DNA of 64,000 bases from CAZVNZ01 sp964628515. GTDB taxonomy: Bacteria > Bacillota > Clostridia > Christensenellales > Christensenellaceae. Under the pieces are notes generated by a model, which saw only the letters and a list, made by a program, of their open reading frames with translations, was not told where the DNA came from and ran no database searches. The position numbers were made by a program, and so were the translations under genes. Of the stretch, positions 35,301 through 45,500 are shown in pieces. Numbering within the stretch: position 1 is the first letter of the stretch; the number at the start of each line of letters is the position of its first letter. The stretch covers positions 27,207 to 91,206 of the forward strand of contig CAZVNZ010000009.1 of the NCBI GenBank assembly GCA_964628515.1. Direction: 5' to 3'.

Positions 35301-38300
35301 ACTCTTTGAGAAATCCAGCTTATTGTTTGGCGCAAATTTAGCGTTAATTGTGTAGGTGCCGTCATCGTTAGGTCCGCCTGCCACATTTTCTCCTTCATCA
35401 CGGTCAAATATTAATTCTACGCCTTCAACCATGTTGCCGTCGTTGTCTTTAACTTCTACAGCGTACTTAGCGGCGTCCGGATCTCCGTAGGTTTTTTCCG
35501 CCGGTAAAATAAGCACGGTGTATTCCACCTCTAAAGGCGTTATTCTAAACTCGCCGGATTGTGGTGTAATCTTGTAGTTTTTGTTTGCGCCTTCACCAAA
35601 CGCTACGTTAATCGGGTAGAAGTCCTCGCCGTATTTAACCTCCTCGCCTGTTATTCTGCTTACGGAATAACTGGGCTTAGTGGTTAGCTTGTCTAAATCT
35701 ACGTCGGGTATAGCCGTTGTTACCGATGCTTTAAACTCGGTAGGATCGGCAGTATCCACAGTTTTAGAATCATTAGCCGCCGCAATTGTTATGGGTAGCT
35801 GTTTTATTGTTAGCGTCCCCTTATCATTTGCGTCTATTAACGTTAGATCGTATTTTTTGTTATTTTCGTGGTCTGACAGCTTAATACTTAAATCGTATGT
35901 TCCTGCTTCTTCAGATATATTCTCACGTACTATCTCATACATTAGAGGATATCCGGGTATTTGCTCTCCTACTAATGATGCTTTAAACTTAGGATCTGTC
36001 TGTCCGTAGTATTTGTCTGCATCCTCAACTGTAAAGTGTATTTTTATTTGTGCCGGGATTATTCTTAAATCCGCCGTATTAACATTAACATTATAGTTGG
36101 GGTTAGCTGCCGCTAAAGCCTCTAAGCTTTCCTGAACGGATATCTTATAATCTCCTACGGGTAAGCCTGCAGGTGCGTTGTGCCCTAATGTGTAGCCTGT
36201 TACCGCTTTAAATTTGGGGTTATCTTTTATATCGCCCACTACATTTGCGGTTAATTCGTCTAAAAGCTGTCCGTATTGCTTTGTTTGAGGTACGGGCATA
36301 ATTGTTGCATCGGCTTTTTTAATTGTGTATGTGCCTTCCTCAACAGTTATTAAAGAGTTACCGTTTTTATCTGTGTAGTTGGGGTTGTCAAGCAACCTTG
36401 CCTTTATTTTATAACCGCCCTCTTTAACGTCCTCGCCGTCTTCACGATACAGCTCGTACTTAATAGGTGTGCCTGCAATCTCGCCTTGCGTAGTTGCAGT
36501 ATATGTTTCTTCACTCTGCAAATACTGTCCGTAGGTTTTTCCTGTGCTGTTTATTATAAGTTTTGCACCTGTTTTTGCTTTAATCTCCAACTGTCCGGGG
36601 TCTGTAATAATATTATAGTTGGGGTTTTGCCCTTTAATAATATCAACAGGGTACACTCCTACTTCTTTACTTTTATTCGTCCTCTCAATGGTATAGTTTA
36701 TCTTATCCGCCACAAAGGTAGGGTCTGTAACCTGCCCCGGTACAACCTGCCCTGTTACAGTTTCTACAAACGCAGGATCTTCCTCGCCTACCGTTATTTC
36801 GTAGTCTTTGGGAACAGATATGTTTATAGGTCTTTGCTTAATTGTTAGATTTCCGTCTAAAATTTCGGCATTCGAAAAGTCATACTTTGCATTGTTGGGT
36901 GTATCTGCAAATGTGCCCGAAACTTTATATGGTCCGCCTACTACGTTTTCTCCTGCTGTACGGCTAAAGTTTACGTCTATTTTCATATCCGGTATTTCGT
37001 TTCTGTCTTTATCCGTAATTCTTATCCCGTATGTAGCAGGGTCTTTATCTCCATAGATTTTATGCGTGCTAACAATATGTACTACAATATCTGTTTTTAT
37101 GGGCAGTATTCTAAACTCGCCTTGTTGTGGGGTTATATCGTAGTTTTTATTTACTTCTGCGGTTTTATCCACATTTACATTAATCGGGTAGAAGTTATCC
37201 CCGTATTTAACCGTCTCGCCCGGTACTCTTCTTAAAGTATACGCAGGTGCAGGCAGCTTGGTTAAATCTACATCCGGTATAGCCGTTGTAGTTGTTGCTT
37301 TGAATGTCTCGTCCTCAGGCTTTATGGAATCCACGATTTTAGAATCATCATCCGCTTTAATTGTTACGGGTAGCGCATCAATTTTGAAATCTGCCGTTGC
37401 GGTAATGTTTATTTTGGATAAATCGTAGTTATTGTTATTCGGATGGTCTAACAGCTTAACACTTAATTTGTAAGTTCCTGCTTCCTCCGATTTATTCTCA
37501 CGTACTACCTCATACATTAGAGGAGAGTTTTCAACCTGTGTGCCGGTAAGTGTAGCAATAAATTTCTCCGGATCTTCCTGTCCGTAGTATTTGCTATCAT
37601 TCTGAGGTACTATAGCTATTTCTATATTCGCTTTGCTTATTATTAGAGGCGCTGTGGCTACATCAACTGTATAGTTGGGGTTAGCTGCCGCTAAAGCATC
37701 GAAGCTCTCTTTTACGGATATTAAGTAGTTTCCGGCCGGTAGTCCTGCAGGTGCGTTATGTACCAATGTATAGCCCGTTACCTGCTTAAAGCCTTCCTTT
37801 ACTACGTCTCCTTCAACAGTTGCGATTAACTCGTCTAAAGCTTCTCCGAAGAATTTTGTTTGTTCTACGGGTTTAATTGTTGCTACAGCTTTATTAATGG
37901 TATATGTACCGTTTGTTACAGCACCGTTTTCTACCGTTATTTTGGATAAATCGTAGTTAGGGTTAGGTGCAATGCTCTTAACTCTTATTGCATAACCGCC
38001 CTCTTTTACGTCTTCTCCGCTCTCACGCTCTAAGGTAACAGCAATATCGCCCTTATTTTTCTCCCCACTAACCGTTGCAGTCAGTGTTTCGTCGTCCATG
38101 CCGTAGGTCTTGGATTTATCGTCTATTACAATTGTTATTCCGGTAGATATGGGTTTAATTTTAAGCAGTCCCGTCTCTACTGTAACCTTGTAATTTTTGT
38201 TTTTAGCGGCATCAACGGTAGGAGTTATAGTATAAGGTGACTTTGCAACTTCCTCTCCCTTTGTTCTTGTATAGCCGTCTACAACCACAGGTGCAAGATT

Positions 38301-41300
38301 GCTTAACTCGGGTGTTGCATCATCTATAACTGTGTGGGTATAGATAGGCTCGTCTCCGAGATAATCCTTTTCTTTATCGTCCGCTTTTACCGTTATTGGT
38401 CTTTGAGTAATTGAATATTTGCCTGTTTGTTCTTCTATTTTATATTTTCCGGCAACGGATTGGTCTATTGTAATAATATAATCGTAGGAGTTAACGTCCT
38501 CTCCCGGTATGCGAGTTAAAGTATATTTAAGATCGTCCGTTTTGCCTTCTCCCACAACGGTGATTTTTACATCGTCTTTAGAGGGAAGCTTGTCTGCGTC
38601 TCCATATACTTTGGATGCATTGGGAACTTCTATCTTAATGCTTACAATAATTTTTTTCCATACGCCTTCAATTACCGTGTCTTGCTCCGGCTTGTAGCTT
38701 TCTCCCGGTTTTAAGGTTTTGCCTATATCCTCGGGTTTACCGTTGGTAATTACCCATTCTACAAGCTCGTAGCCGTCTCTTGTAAACACGTCCGCCGAAG
38801 GTACAGTAATCGTACCGCCCTTCATAGAGGGTATTGTTACGTCCGGTTGTGCGGGGTCCTCAAAGCCGGGTTTAACTGTAACGTCTACAAAGTTTGCGTT
38901 TTCTGTAAATTGTGCTACAAGTGTTGTATTTGCACTTATCTTCATATCCTCGTTAGGAGAATACATTTTTTTATCCGCAGGGTTTAACCAGCCTATAAAT
39001 GTTTTGCCTTCTACCTTAAGATTTCCCGTGTTGCCCTTTATGGTAGCATCAGTGCCGTTAAGGTATGACATAGGATCTGTAGGTACTTCCCCTGTTGCTT
39101 CGCCGGGGTCGTAGGTTACTTTAAAACCGCCTGCTTTCCACATAGCAACTAAATTTGTGTTTGTATATATAGGAGTGGTATCTTTAAATGCAGCTATAGA
39201 GCCGTTTCCTAAAAGCTTGTACCAGCCTATAAATTGTCCGTAGCCGGGCACGCCCATACCTACCTGTGCAGGATAAAGCTCCCCATCGCTACCCTTAATT
39301 TGTACTTTTGTGGAATCCGCATACTTGCCGTTTTTAACTGTTTGGCTATCGCTTTCTTCCTTACCTACCTTATCCATATCCGCATAGTAGGTTACCTTAT
39401 GGTCTCCTGTGGACCATTTTGCGTATAGAGTAATGGTATCTCTGTTATTAGGTACTCTGAAAGTATCCTCTTCCCAATTTACCTTTTTTTCATAGGTTGA
39501 ATCATAATACCAGCCTTCAAAAGTACTTTTATCTTTTATAGGATCTGCTTGTGGCTTGTATCTTAAGGCATCCTGTCCGTGTTTGATGTCCTTTTGGGTA
39601 GGGAAGCTACCTGCGTTGGTGCCACCCTGCAAATCAAATGCCAAATTTAGACGGAATCTGTTGTAATAAAAGGATTTGGTTTGAGTATCTGCATTTTTTG
39701 TATATTCTGCAGTCCACTCATAGCCATCGCCCGTTAAATCTTTTGACAATATGCGGTCAAGCAAATCTCTGCCATTTAATGAATCTACATTAACTGACTG
39801 GCTGTATTTTTCGTCCGCCAAATATGCTTTGTCTCTTAATTTCACAGGTACCATTGGCACACCATTAACCACAGTTGTAGGTGGATCTTCTCCTACTACT
39901 CCGTCAATAGTCTCTATCATATAGCGTACATTTACTTTTTTTAGGTTTTCTACCCATTTTAAAGACCATTCAACCGTATTTTTCGTATCACCGTTATCCA
40001 TTGCAGGGTCGGGTAATAGCTCCTCCGAGCAAACTAATCTCCTCGTATTATTTATAGAACCATTATTTTTAAGTACAGTTTTTTTCGTCTCCCAACCAAA
40101 CGGTTGAGCCCTACCTATATCGCCATTACTTGCATATCCTTTTAATTCTACATTTGCCAAATTAGAAGGCCATAAGTCGCTAATATCTTGCATGTACTTT
40201 ACCTTATAGGAATATAAAGTAGGAGTTGATGTTCTTGTATATTGTCCGCTTGGATATGAAGCTACCGCAGGAGTATCATTCCACTGCCAATCAAGTGTAT
40301 CACTCACTCCGGCTGAAAGATCCTCAAACTCATTATAAGTGCCGGCATTAAATGTATGTGTGTATACTATTAAATTAAAAGCAACATTTAATACACTATT
40401 ACCTTCTCCGTCCACCTTATCTAAGGGTTCGGTTTTTCCGAGCTCATAAAAATAGGGTATTTCGTATGTAGGTAATCCATTATTTGCGGGTGTTCTGCCT
40501 TTCTCGTAAACATCCATCAATGTACTTATATCCGTAATTGCACTACCGGCAGGTGCTTTAATAGTCTGAACGTCTGCACTTACATAATCGTTAGGCCAGC
40601 TTGGTGTGCCTGCAATACCTTCCCTTTCCTTCCAGAAATGAACTTTTACATCTACAAGCTCGCCTTCCCAAACGGCATATAAATCTATATCTTCCGTTAT
40701 TTTTGTACCTTCAAAATCAAAGGCATCAGTACCCTCGGGAGTTTTGGACCAATACTTAAATTTATAACCTTTAAGTTGCGAATCAGCAGGCTTGGTTGCA
40801 TATCCACCCGTTTTAACAATTTGTGGCTCCACATACGTGCCGTCCGAGTAAAAGAACACGTAATGCGTCGCGGAAAATACGGGTACAAAGGTTAGCGGTG
40901 CTGTTGTTGTTCCGCCAAATTTGTATTCGTCCGTGCTCCCTTGAAGTGCCCAATACATAAATTTATCCGAGCCGTTAGCCGATGGTATTTTACTAGCAGT
41001 TCTTATAGCCTCAGTTGGGCTTATTCTGTAGGTTTCAAAAGTTCTGCCGTCTCTGTCTAAAAAGGTAATTAATGTGCCCGTTTTAAATTTTGCGTATACA
41101 TTAATATCTCCATTAAAGGATAAAGACTCCGCAGGATTAAACTTAACATCTCCGTCTTGCGTTGTAAACCAACCTAAAAACTCTGCATTATCTTTTACAG
41201 GGTCTGCAGGCATAGTAAACACGCCCGTAGCAGGTACAGGAACCTGCTCTCCGTATTGTGCGCCGTCTACAATAAATGTAAGTGTAGCTATTACAGACGC

Positions 41301-41813
41301 ATTAGGTGCCTCCGGTGCTCTGCCCAAAAGGGGTGCAGAGGGGGCTGTAGACGGGGAAGCTGTCGGCTTCGTCTCTATCGGAGTTGTAACACTTGTCGAG
41401 GGAGACGGAGACGGGGATTGTGTAGGCTCCGCCGAATGCGTTGCTCCGGGCTCGGTTGTTGCTCCGGGCTCGGTTGTTGCTCCAGGCTCAGTTGTTGCTC
41501 CGGGCTCGGTTGTTGCTCCGGGCTTCGTTGTTGGCTCCGGTGAAGTTGTGGGCGACGTCTCGGTTGTTGCCTCCGGTGTCGGATTCGGTGGAGGATCGTT
41601 CGTTACGTCGCCTTTCGTTATTATATCGGGGTTTTCAGGAGGATCTACGATGTTATTCGTTCCTTCTGCCCAAACTCCCGTTTGCAGTATAGACAGCAAT
41701 AAAACGCATGCAACAACAAGGCTAACGATTTTTATAAAGCGTTTCCTTCTTGAAATAGGTTTTAAATTGTGCTTGTCTGTCCTGTTTTCATTACTTTTCA
41801 TACTCGGTTTCAT
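32388..41813 (-). CDS. Giant secreted protein 2: InlB-like repeats, 22 MBG repeats, three-helix tail
   Basis: The ATG at 41813 (AAAGGGA upstream) gives 3141 aa; an in-frame ATG at 41834 lacks a good ribosome site. A basic stretch and hydrophobic core ending QTGVWA form the signal peptide, followed by a Thr/Pro linker with five GATTEP units. The N-terminal ~1000 residues have InlB-like FxGW repeats (FLGWF, FKYWS, FEGWYYDS, FIGW) and a domain around VDVKVHFW. Residues ~1040-2960 are 22 MBG (YGX-type) repeats of 75-95 residues. Each starts with a hydrophobic strand and K-x-YG-x-x-DP and ends in NPNY...G-x-(L/F)-x-I. A Pro/Ala linker and three membrane helices (SWALLNLILAIL, IARIISIVVAIVAVIVFILT, WTLLMAIIAIAQIVVAFF) close it. 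No LPXTG is present. Probably an adhesin or stalk-like surface protein; the ligand is unknown. Confidence 0.88.
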   Translation of the reverse strand: MKPSMKSNENRTDKHNLKPISRRKRFIKIVSLVVACVLLLSILQTGVWAEGTNNIVDPPENPDIITKGDVTNDPPPNPTPEATTETSPTTSPEPTTKPGATTEPGATTEPGATTEPGATTEPGATHSAEPTQSPSPSPSTSVTTPIETKPTASPSTAPSAPLLGRAPEAPNASVIATLTFIVDGAQYGEQVPVPATGVFTMPADPVKDNAEFLGWFTTQDGDVKFNPAESLSFNGDINVYAKFKTGTLITFLDRDGRTFETYRISPTEAIRTASKIPSANGSDKFMYWALQGSTDEYKFGGTTTAPLTFVPVFSATHYVFFYSDGTYVEPQIVKTGGYATKPADSQLKGYKFKYWSKTPEGTDAFDFEGTKITEDIDLYAVWEGELVDVKVHFWKEREGIAGTPSWPNDYVSADVQTIKAPAGSAITDISTLMDVYEKGRTPANNGLPTYEIPYFYELGKTEPLDKVDGEGNSVLNVAFNLIVYTHTFNAGTYNEFEDLSAGVSDTLDWQWNDTPAVASYPSGQYTRTSTPTLYSYKVKYMQDISDLWPSNLANVELKGYASNGDIGRAQPFGWETKKTVLKNNGSINNTRRLVCSEELLPDPAMDNGDTKNTVEWSLKWVENLKKVNVRYMIETIDGVVGEDPPTTVVNGVPMVPVKLRDKAYLADEKYSQSVNVDSLNGRDLLDRILSKDLTGDGYEWTAEYTKNADTQTKSFYYNRFRLNLAFDLQGGTNAGSFPTQKDIKHGQDALRYKPQADPIKDKSTFEGWYYDSTYEKKVNWEEDTFRVPNNRDTITLYAKWSTGDHKVTYYADMDKVGKEESDSQTVKNGKYADSTKVQIKGSDGELYPAQVGMGVPGYGQFIGWYKLLGNGSIAAFKDTTPIYTNTNLVAMWKAGGFKVTYDPGEATGEVPTDPMSYLNGTDATIKGNTGNLKVEGKTFIGWLNPADKKMYSPNEDMKISANTTLVAQFTENANFVDVTVKPGFEDPAQPDVTIPSMKGGTITVPSADVFTRDGYELVEWVITNGKPEDIGKTLKPGESYKPEQDTVIEGVWKKIIVSIKIEVPNASKVYGDADKLPSKDDVKITVVGEGKTDDLKYTLTRIPGEDVNSYDYIITIDQSVAGKYKIEEQTGKYSITQRPITVKADDKEKDYLGDEPIYTHTVIDDATPELSNLAPVVVDGYTRTKGEEVAKSPYTITPTVDAAKNKNYKVTVETGLLKIKPISTGITIVIDDKSKTYGMDDETLTATVSGEKNKGDIAVTLERESGEDVKEGGYAIRVKSIAPNPNYDLSKITVENGAVTNGTYTINKAVATIKPVEQTKFFGEALDELIATVEGDVVKEGFKQVTGYTLVHNAPAGLPAGNYLISVKESFDALAAANPNYTVDVATAPLIISKANIEIAIVPQNDSKYYGQEDPEKFIATLTGTQVENSPLMYEVVRENKSEEAGTYKLSVKLLDHPNNNNYDLSKINITATADFKIDALPVTIKADDDSKIVDSIKPEDETFKATTTTAIPDVDLTKLPAPAYTLRRVPGETVKYGDNFYPINVNVDKTAEVNKNYDITPQQGEFRILPIKTDIVVHIVSTHKIYGDKDPATYGIRITDKDRNEIPDMKIDVNFSRTAGENVVGGPYKVSGTFADTPNNAKYDFSNAEILDGNLTIKQRPINISVPKDYEITVGEEDPAFVETVTGQVVPGQVTDPTFVADKINYTIERTNKSKEVGVYPVDIIKGQNPNYNIITDPGQLEIKAKTGAKLIINSTGKTYGQYLQSEETYTATTQGEIAGTPIKYELYREDGEDVKEGGYKIKARLLDNPNYTDKNGNSLITVEEGTYTIKKADATIMPVPQTKQYGQLLDELTANVVGDIKDNPKFKAVTGYTLGHNAPAGLPVGDYKISVQESLEALAAANPNYNVNVNTADLRIIPAQIKIHFTVEDADKYYGQTDPKFKASLVGEQIPGYPLMYEIVRENISEEAGTYDLSIKLSDHENNKKYDLTLIDANDKGTLTIKQLPITIAAANDSKTVDTADPTEFKASVTTAIPDVDLDKLTTKPSYSVSRITGEEVKYGEDFYPINVAFGEGANKNYKITPQSGEFRITPLEVEYTVLILPAEKTYGDPDAAKYAVEVKDNDGNMVEGVELIFDRDEGENVAGGPNDDGTYTINAKFAPNNKLDFSKSVITSGKLTIKKRTVDVKVDPLVQTITIGEDKPTFYAKEELNITNPGFNADKLNYELTLKGNEKVVGEYPIDIIEGQNPNYTINFTPGTLKVLPIGTASLTVDNLEKFYGAKDAALTARTNVPEGAPKINYTLERVGGEEVVDGGYNIEVKLGDNPYYTDKDGKSLINVTEGTYTIKPRPVTVQGGELVLKYGDPIPADADLPKTVKYQDDIKGTDDVSYNVTRDQGELAVRPTPYDIIVTADKDANPNYDVTAVNGTITITPLDGVVIKPAIASKEYGQADPAKFTATVAGEVKEGDIKYEVVRVDKGEDVKAGGYELSVKLLEENPNYTNITLDTNTFTITQKPADIYANPASKRYGQLQDPPLSGYVIGEAADRDGITYDKIKYSLYRTGNENVGTYSVVPLATEGQNPNYTITPHNAEFEITPITTEVIITPNFASKTYGEDDPTLTATVDGTINGDTIETRVVRVQKEGANNENVDSYVTRVELIGNNPNYSNIVTKEGTFVINPKEAHIKAQGDGKIYGEVDPTFVASVSGEVAKPGFDKVNYGVDRSNKSENVGTYSIEVTPGLNPNYKVTFENAEFIIAPKEVDVLILPDNKTKVYGDEDPQLTATVKGTVGEDQLNYDLIRDEGEDTGTYKINVDIKDNENYVVKANTALFEITKAPATIVGDNATKTAGSADPTFSANANGAKNGDKFEFTFRRDGGEGVGVYPINILPAKSYSNYDLKLTNGNLTITQGAPVESPAPAGPTTEPPAPTDTPAEEEPITPEAEAPAVPAAPAPAAPTVAPAAPTVPTIAPQATADTRLTDDINNGQIPLNEGDRYVDIGGTKVPLASNLPSWALLNLILAILTAIIALVVTVAYFVGKKRKNDDEEGNVSRAAMREEEEEKGTLKRKGIARIISIVVAIVAVIVFILTEDMRLPMVFTDKWTLLMAIIAIAQIVVAFFTKKSRKKDDDEQATVGTPSVQDM
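33090..38650 (-). repeat. Array of 22 MBG-repeat units in surface protein 2
   Basis: About 5.5 kb of DNA encode 22 consecutive MBG units averaging near 250 bp. Within it, repeats 3-8 (about 36578-38160) and 9-14 (about 35030-36578) are a tandem duplication of a six-repeat block. Matching pairs share specific strings, such as HNAPAGLP in repeats 4 and 10, KYGxDFYPINV in 6 and 12, and AIPDVDL in 6 and 12. Repeats 15-22 match repeats 9-16 of surface protein 3. Confidence 0.85.
41440..41529 (-). repeat. Five 18-bp tandem repeats encoding the GATTEP linker
   Basis: Five units of GTTGCTCCGGGCTCGGTT (plus strand), three identical and two with one or two changes, encode Thr-Glu-Pro-Gly-Ala-Thr repeats after the signal peptide of surface protein 2. 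There are no spacers, so it is not a CRISPR. The near-identity suggests recent slippage. Confidence 0.92.
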
Positions 41814-41909
41814 GATATTTTCCCTTTCACTCATTTGTCTAAGCAGTCCACTTGTTCAAATTAGTTAACAGTATTATTATCAATCCGCCTTTTATTATTT
41901 TTAATCCCA

Positions 41910-42009
41910 NNNNNNNNNNNNNNNNNNNNNNNNNNNNNNNNNNNNNNNNNNNNNNNNNNNNNNNNNNNNNNNNNNNNNNNNNNNNNNNNNNNNNNNNNNN
42001 NNNNNNNNN
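41910..42009. other. Assembly gap (100 N)
   Basis: Exactly 100 Ns, the usual filler for a gap of unknown size. It lies between the start region of surface protein 2 and the stop of the small protein gene. The promoter of surface protein 2 is not visible in the 96 bases left before the gap, so it should be in the missing sequence. Confidence 0.97.
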
Positions 42010-42021
42010 CCAATTAGTTAT

Positions 42022-42201
42022 TTATATCTCACATTTATCTGCAACGCTGTCTAAGAGCTTTATAAGCTCAAGCGCACTTCTAAATGGAATTTCCTCGTCG
42101 CTTTTTAGCCATTTTACATTACCCTGCCATGTATAGTTTTCCCTGTACTTTATTTGCACTATAAAGGTTGCTTCGCTCTTGGGGTTATTTTCGGCAGTCA
42201 T
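42022..42201 (-). CDS. Small conserved-looking protein with WQG...FRSALELI motif (copy 1)
   Basis: The ATG at 42201 (GAGGTGAT upstream) gives 59 aa. An upstream in-frame GTG overlaps the ribosome site itself and is rejected. The core IVQIKYRENYTWQGNVKWL followed by FRSALELIKLLDSV is clearly paralogous to the 61-aa protein at 50954-51139; about two-thirds of residues in the core are the same. It has no signal peptide or membrane segment. The shape is a two- or three-stranded β unit with a C-terminal amphipathic helix. I have a vague memory of similar small unannotated Firmicutes proteins but know no function. It has its own repeat-type promoter at 42283-42317. Its 3' flank is lost in the N gap. 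Confidence 0.8.
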   Translation of the reverse strand: MTAENNPKSEATFIVQIKYRENYTWQGNVKWLKSDEEIPFRSALELIKLLDSVADKCEI

Positions 42202-42282
42202 AACAATCACCTCGCTTTATTTATTGTTTTATATATAGTATTCACTAAATACTACCATATGGATAGAGTTTTATCTATTCTT

Positions 42283-42317
42283 ATTATAAAACATGGTAGT
42301 CGCAAGATTAGTCAAAA
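42283..42317 (-). promoter_or_regulatory. TTNNGAC repeat promoter of small protein copy 1
   Basis: On the minus strand: TTTTGACT, 4 bases (AATC), TTGCGACT, 9 bases, TATAAT. The predicted leader is about 75 bases. Spacing is identical to the other four copies. Confidence 0.75.
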
Positions 42318-42385
42318 TAATTTGTTTTGCGATACTTTTTTTACTATGCTATTTACGCAATTTTAGACATAATAATAACTTTTTT

Positions 42386-42403
42386 CAATTTCACCAAATG
42401 TAA
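42386..42403 (-). repeat. 18-bp upstream block shared with the surface protein 3 promoter
   Basis: CAATTTCACCAAATGTAA occurs here, 73 bases from the outer GAC unit of the promoter at 42283. It occurs again at 50751-50768, 72 bases from that unit in the promoter at 50649. Flanking bases differ, so the block stands out as conserved or as a leftover of duplication. Confidence 0.6.
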
Positions 42404-42472
42404 CAAATCGGAAAAACCGCTAAACAGTGGGCTTTCTTTGGGGTAGCACCCTTTCTTTAGCTAAAGCAACAA

Positions 42473-42511
42473 AAAAGGCGCAAAATCTTTTTTAAAAATT
42501 TTACACCTTTT
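42473..42511 (-). terminator. Intrinsic terminator of giant surface protein 3
   Basis: A 14-bp stem (AAAAGGCGCAAAAT with ATTTTACACCTTTT, two G·U pairs on RNA) lies 35 bases after the stop and ends in a T-run on the minus strand. Confidence 0.8.
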
Positions 42512-42545
42512 AATTATTTTTTACCGAAAAAGTGCTTTTATTACT

Positions 42546-45500
42546 TTATGCGTTGTGTGTAATAGTGCCTTTTACTTGGGATTGCTCGTCCTCGTCCTTT
42601 TTGCGACTTTTCTTTGTAAAGAATGCCACTATTATTTGTGCTATTGCAATTATTGCCATAAGTAGCGTCCATCTGTCTGTAAATACCATGGGCAGACGCA
42701 TATCCTCCGTTAGTATAAACACTATTATTGCCACTATTGCAACCACTATACTTGCTATCCTTGCAATACCCTTACGTTTTACCTTGCCTTCCTCTTCTTT
42801 TTCCGCTCTTTGTAGCTTTGCTCTGTCATCATCACCATTATTTTTATTACGTTTATTTACAAAGTAAGCTACTACCACTACCAAAGCTATTATTGCCGTA
42901 ATTATTGCAAGTATTAGGTTTAGTAATGCCCAAGAGGGTAGAGAGGATGCTAAGGGGATTTTAGTATCGCCAAACTGCACGTAACCGTCTCCCTCGTTTA
43001 GAGGTATTACACCGTTGTTTATAGCCTCTGTAAGTATTTCCTCGTTTGCCGGGTTATCCGCAGGGGCTACCGAGGGTACAGCCTGTGCTACCGCAGGTGC
43101 TTGTGCCGTAGGTGCTTGTGCCGTAGGTGCTTGTGCCGCAGGTGCTTCAGGAGCTACTACCGCAGGCGCCTCAGGAGCTTGTGCCGTAGGTGCCGGTGTC
43201 TCGGGTGCGGTTACCTCTGTGGGCTCTGCCGACGGTGTAGGCTCTGCCGACGGAGTGGGGGAGGGTGTTTGAGTAGACCCTGCCGGTGCTTCCGTAGGCT
43301 CAGGAGATGCGGTGGGCTGTGGCTCTTCTACCGTAGCTTGCGTAATTGTAAGATTACCTGGATATAGCTTTAAGTTGTAGTTGGTGTAGCTTTGTGCAGG
43401 AATTATGCCAATAGGATAAACACCTACACCCTCTCCACCGTTGCGCCTAAAGGTAAACTCAAATTTATCTCCGTTTTTAGCGCCAACCGCTGTTGCTTTA
43501 AATGTCGGGTCTGCGCTACCTGCCGTTTTGGTTGCGTCCTCGCCTGTTATGCTTGCAGGTGCTTTTGTAATCTCAAACACCGCTGTGCCCGTAAATATTT
43601 TGTAGTTGGGGTTGTCCAAAAGCTCTACTCTAATGGTGTATGTACCAACATTTTCCCCTTCGTCTCTGATTAAATTATAGTTTAGGCTGTCGCTACCCAC
43701 CGTACCGCCCACAAGGGCTGTAAGTGTAGGATCATCATCACCATAAACCTTACCATTGTTTTGCGGAATTATAAGCACATCCACTTCTTTGGGAGTAATT
43801 ACAAACTCTGCATCGTCTTTGGTAACGTTGTAGTTGGGGTTTTGCAGTAACGTTACTTCTATTGGGTAAGTGCCTACGTTTTCTCCCCCTACCCTTTCTA
43901 CCGTGTAGTTAATTTTGTCGTAGCCGGGCTTTTGTATTTCTCCCGAGGGTGTTGCGGTTATGGGTGGGTCTACCTCGCCGTAAGCCTTGCCGTTAGGCTG
44001 TGCAATAACCTTGGCATCTGCTTTGTTTATTACAAATGTACCCGGTAGCGTTATAATGTTATTGTAGTTGGGGTTGTCTAAAAGCTCTATTATTGTTCGG
44101 TATTCCCCTGCGTTTTCGCCGTTTTGTCCCGGATTTATTACACGCACTACATTATAGTTAAGTTTTTCGCCGTTTACCGAGCCGTATTCCGTTGCCGAAA
44201 GTGCAGGCTCGTCATCTCCATAAGTTTTGGAGTTAAAGTTGGGTATTATTAGTACCTCCGTTTCTAAGGGGGTTATAATAAACTCTGCCTCGTGCTCCCT
44301 TACAATATAGTTGGGATTGTCGTATTCTTTTGGCACTACACTGTATACACCCACATCTTCCGTACCTGTACGAGACAGGTAGTATTTAACCTTATCGTAA
44401 TCCGGCTTATTAACCTCTCCTAATACATAGCCTTCAAGTACAGGGTCTGTATCTCCGTATACTTTACCGCTTTTTACTGCGTATACATCTGCTACCGCTT
44501 TATTTATTGTAAAGATATTTTCGCCGGTATGTATGTTTTCGTAGTTGGGGTTGTCCAAAAGCTCTATGTACAGCCTGTAATCTCCCGCATCTTTACCGGG
44601 CGCACGCACTACATTAAAGTTTAGTTGTTCTTCCTTTGCCCCTACAACCGACACGGTAAACTTGGCAGGGTCGTCCTCGCCGTAGGTTTTGTATGCATAG
44701 TTAGGTGTTATGGACACACTACCCTTAGGCAGTATTTTTAGAGAGCCGTCCACCGTTGTAACCTCGTAATTTGGATTTTGCGCATCGCTTGCCGTTACAT
44801 AAATGGTGTAGGGGGTTTCTCTGACATCCTCGCCAGGTTCTCTTGTTACATCAAATACAGCCTCGTGTGCACCTCTGCTAATGGGATAAATTACCGTAGT
44901 GGGTAGCGGTTTAGGATCATCCTCCTCATAAATCTTGGAAATATGCCCGCCAATAACCGTTGCAGGTGCTTTTTTAATTGTGTATGTGCTTTCAAAAACC
45001 CTAATATCCGTGTAGTTGGGGTTGTCTAAAAGGTCTGCGTAAATCCTGTAACCGTTAACGTCCTCGCCTTGCACCCTTTTTAGCACTAAGTTTATGGTTT
45101 CGCCGTTTATTGTGCCTTGGGTTTTGTAGGTTAGAAGCTCGTCCGTCTGTCCGTAGAATTTTTCTTTAGGGTCTATGGTTACTATTACATTATCTAAGGG
45201 TACAATGGTTAGCTTGCCGTTAGTTACATTAACCTCGTAGTTGGGGTTTTGCCCTTTATTTACGTAAATTGTGTATTCCCTGTTTGCCGTTTCCCCTTCG
45301 TCTCTTGTAATGGTAAAGTTTAGTTTGTCAAGCCCGTCTTTTGTAACCTCTCCGTTTATAATGGGGGTAAAGGTTGGGTCGTCCTCTCCGTAATACTTGC
45401 TGTACGTATCCGCCACGGAAATATCCGCCTTCTTTTTGGTGATGGTGAGGTTACCCGGTATAATTTCCGCATTTGTTAAATCTAAAGTTGGGTTGTTGCC

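Noticed and set aside
41440..41529. Possible CRISPR-like array
   Set aside because: The 18-bp units are directly adjacent, with no spacers, and are translated in frame as GATTEP.
41074..41868. Long plus-strand frame opposite surface protein 2
   Set aside because: It mirrors the low-complexity, repeat-rich coding strand, with Gly/Ser/Val runs, no ribosome site and no domain. The same holds for other plus-strand frames at 28032-28523, 43015-43272 and 51579-52277.
42202..42282. Upstream GTG start for small protein copy 1 (three residues longer)
   Set aside because: That codon lies inside the GAGGTGAT ribosome site that serves the ATG at 42201.
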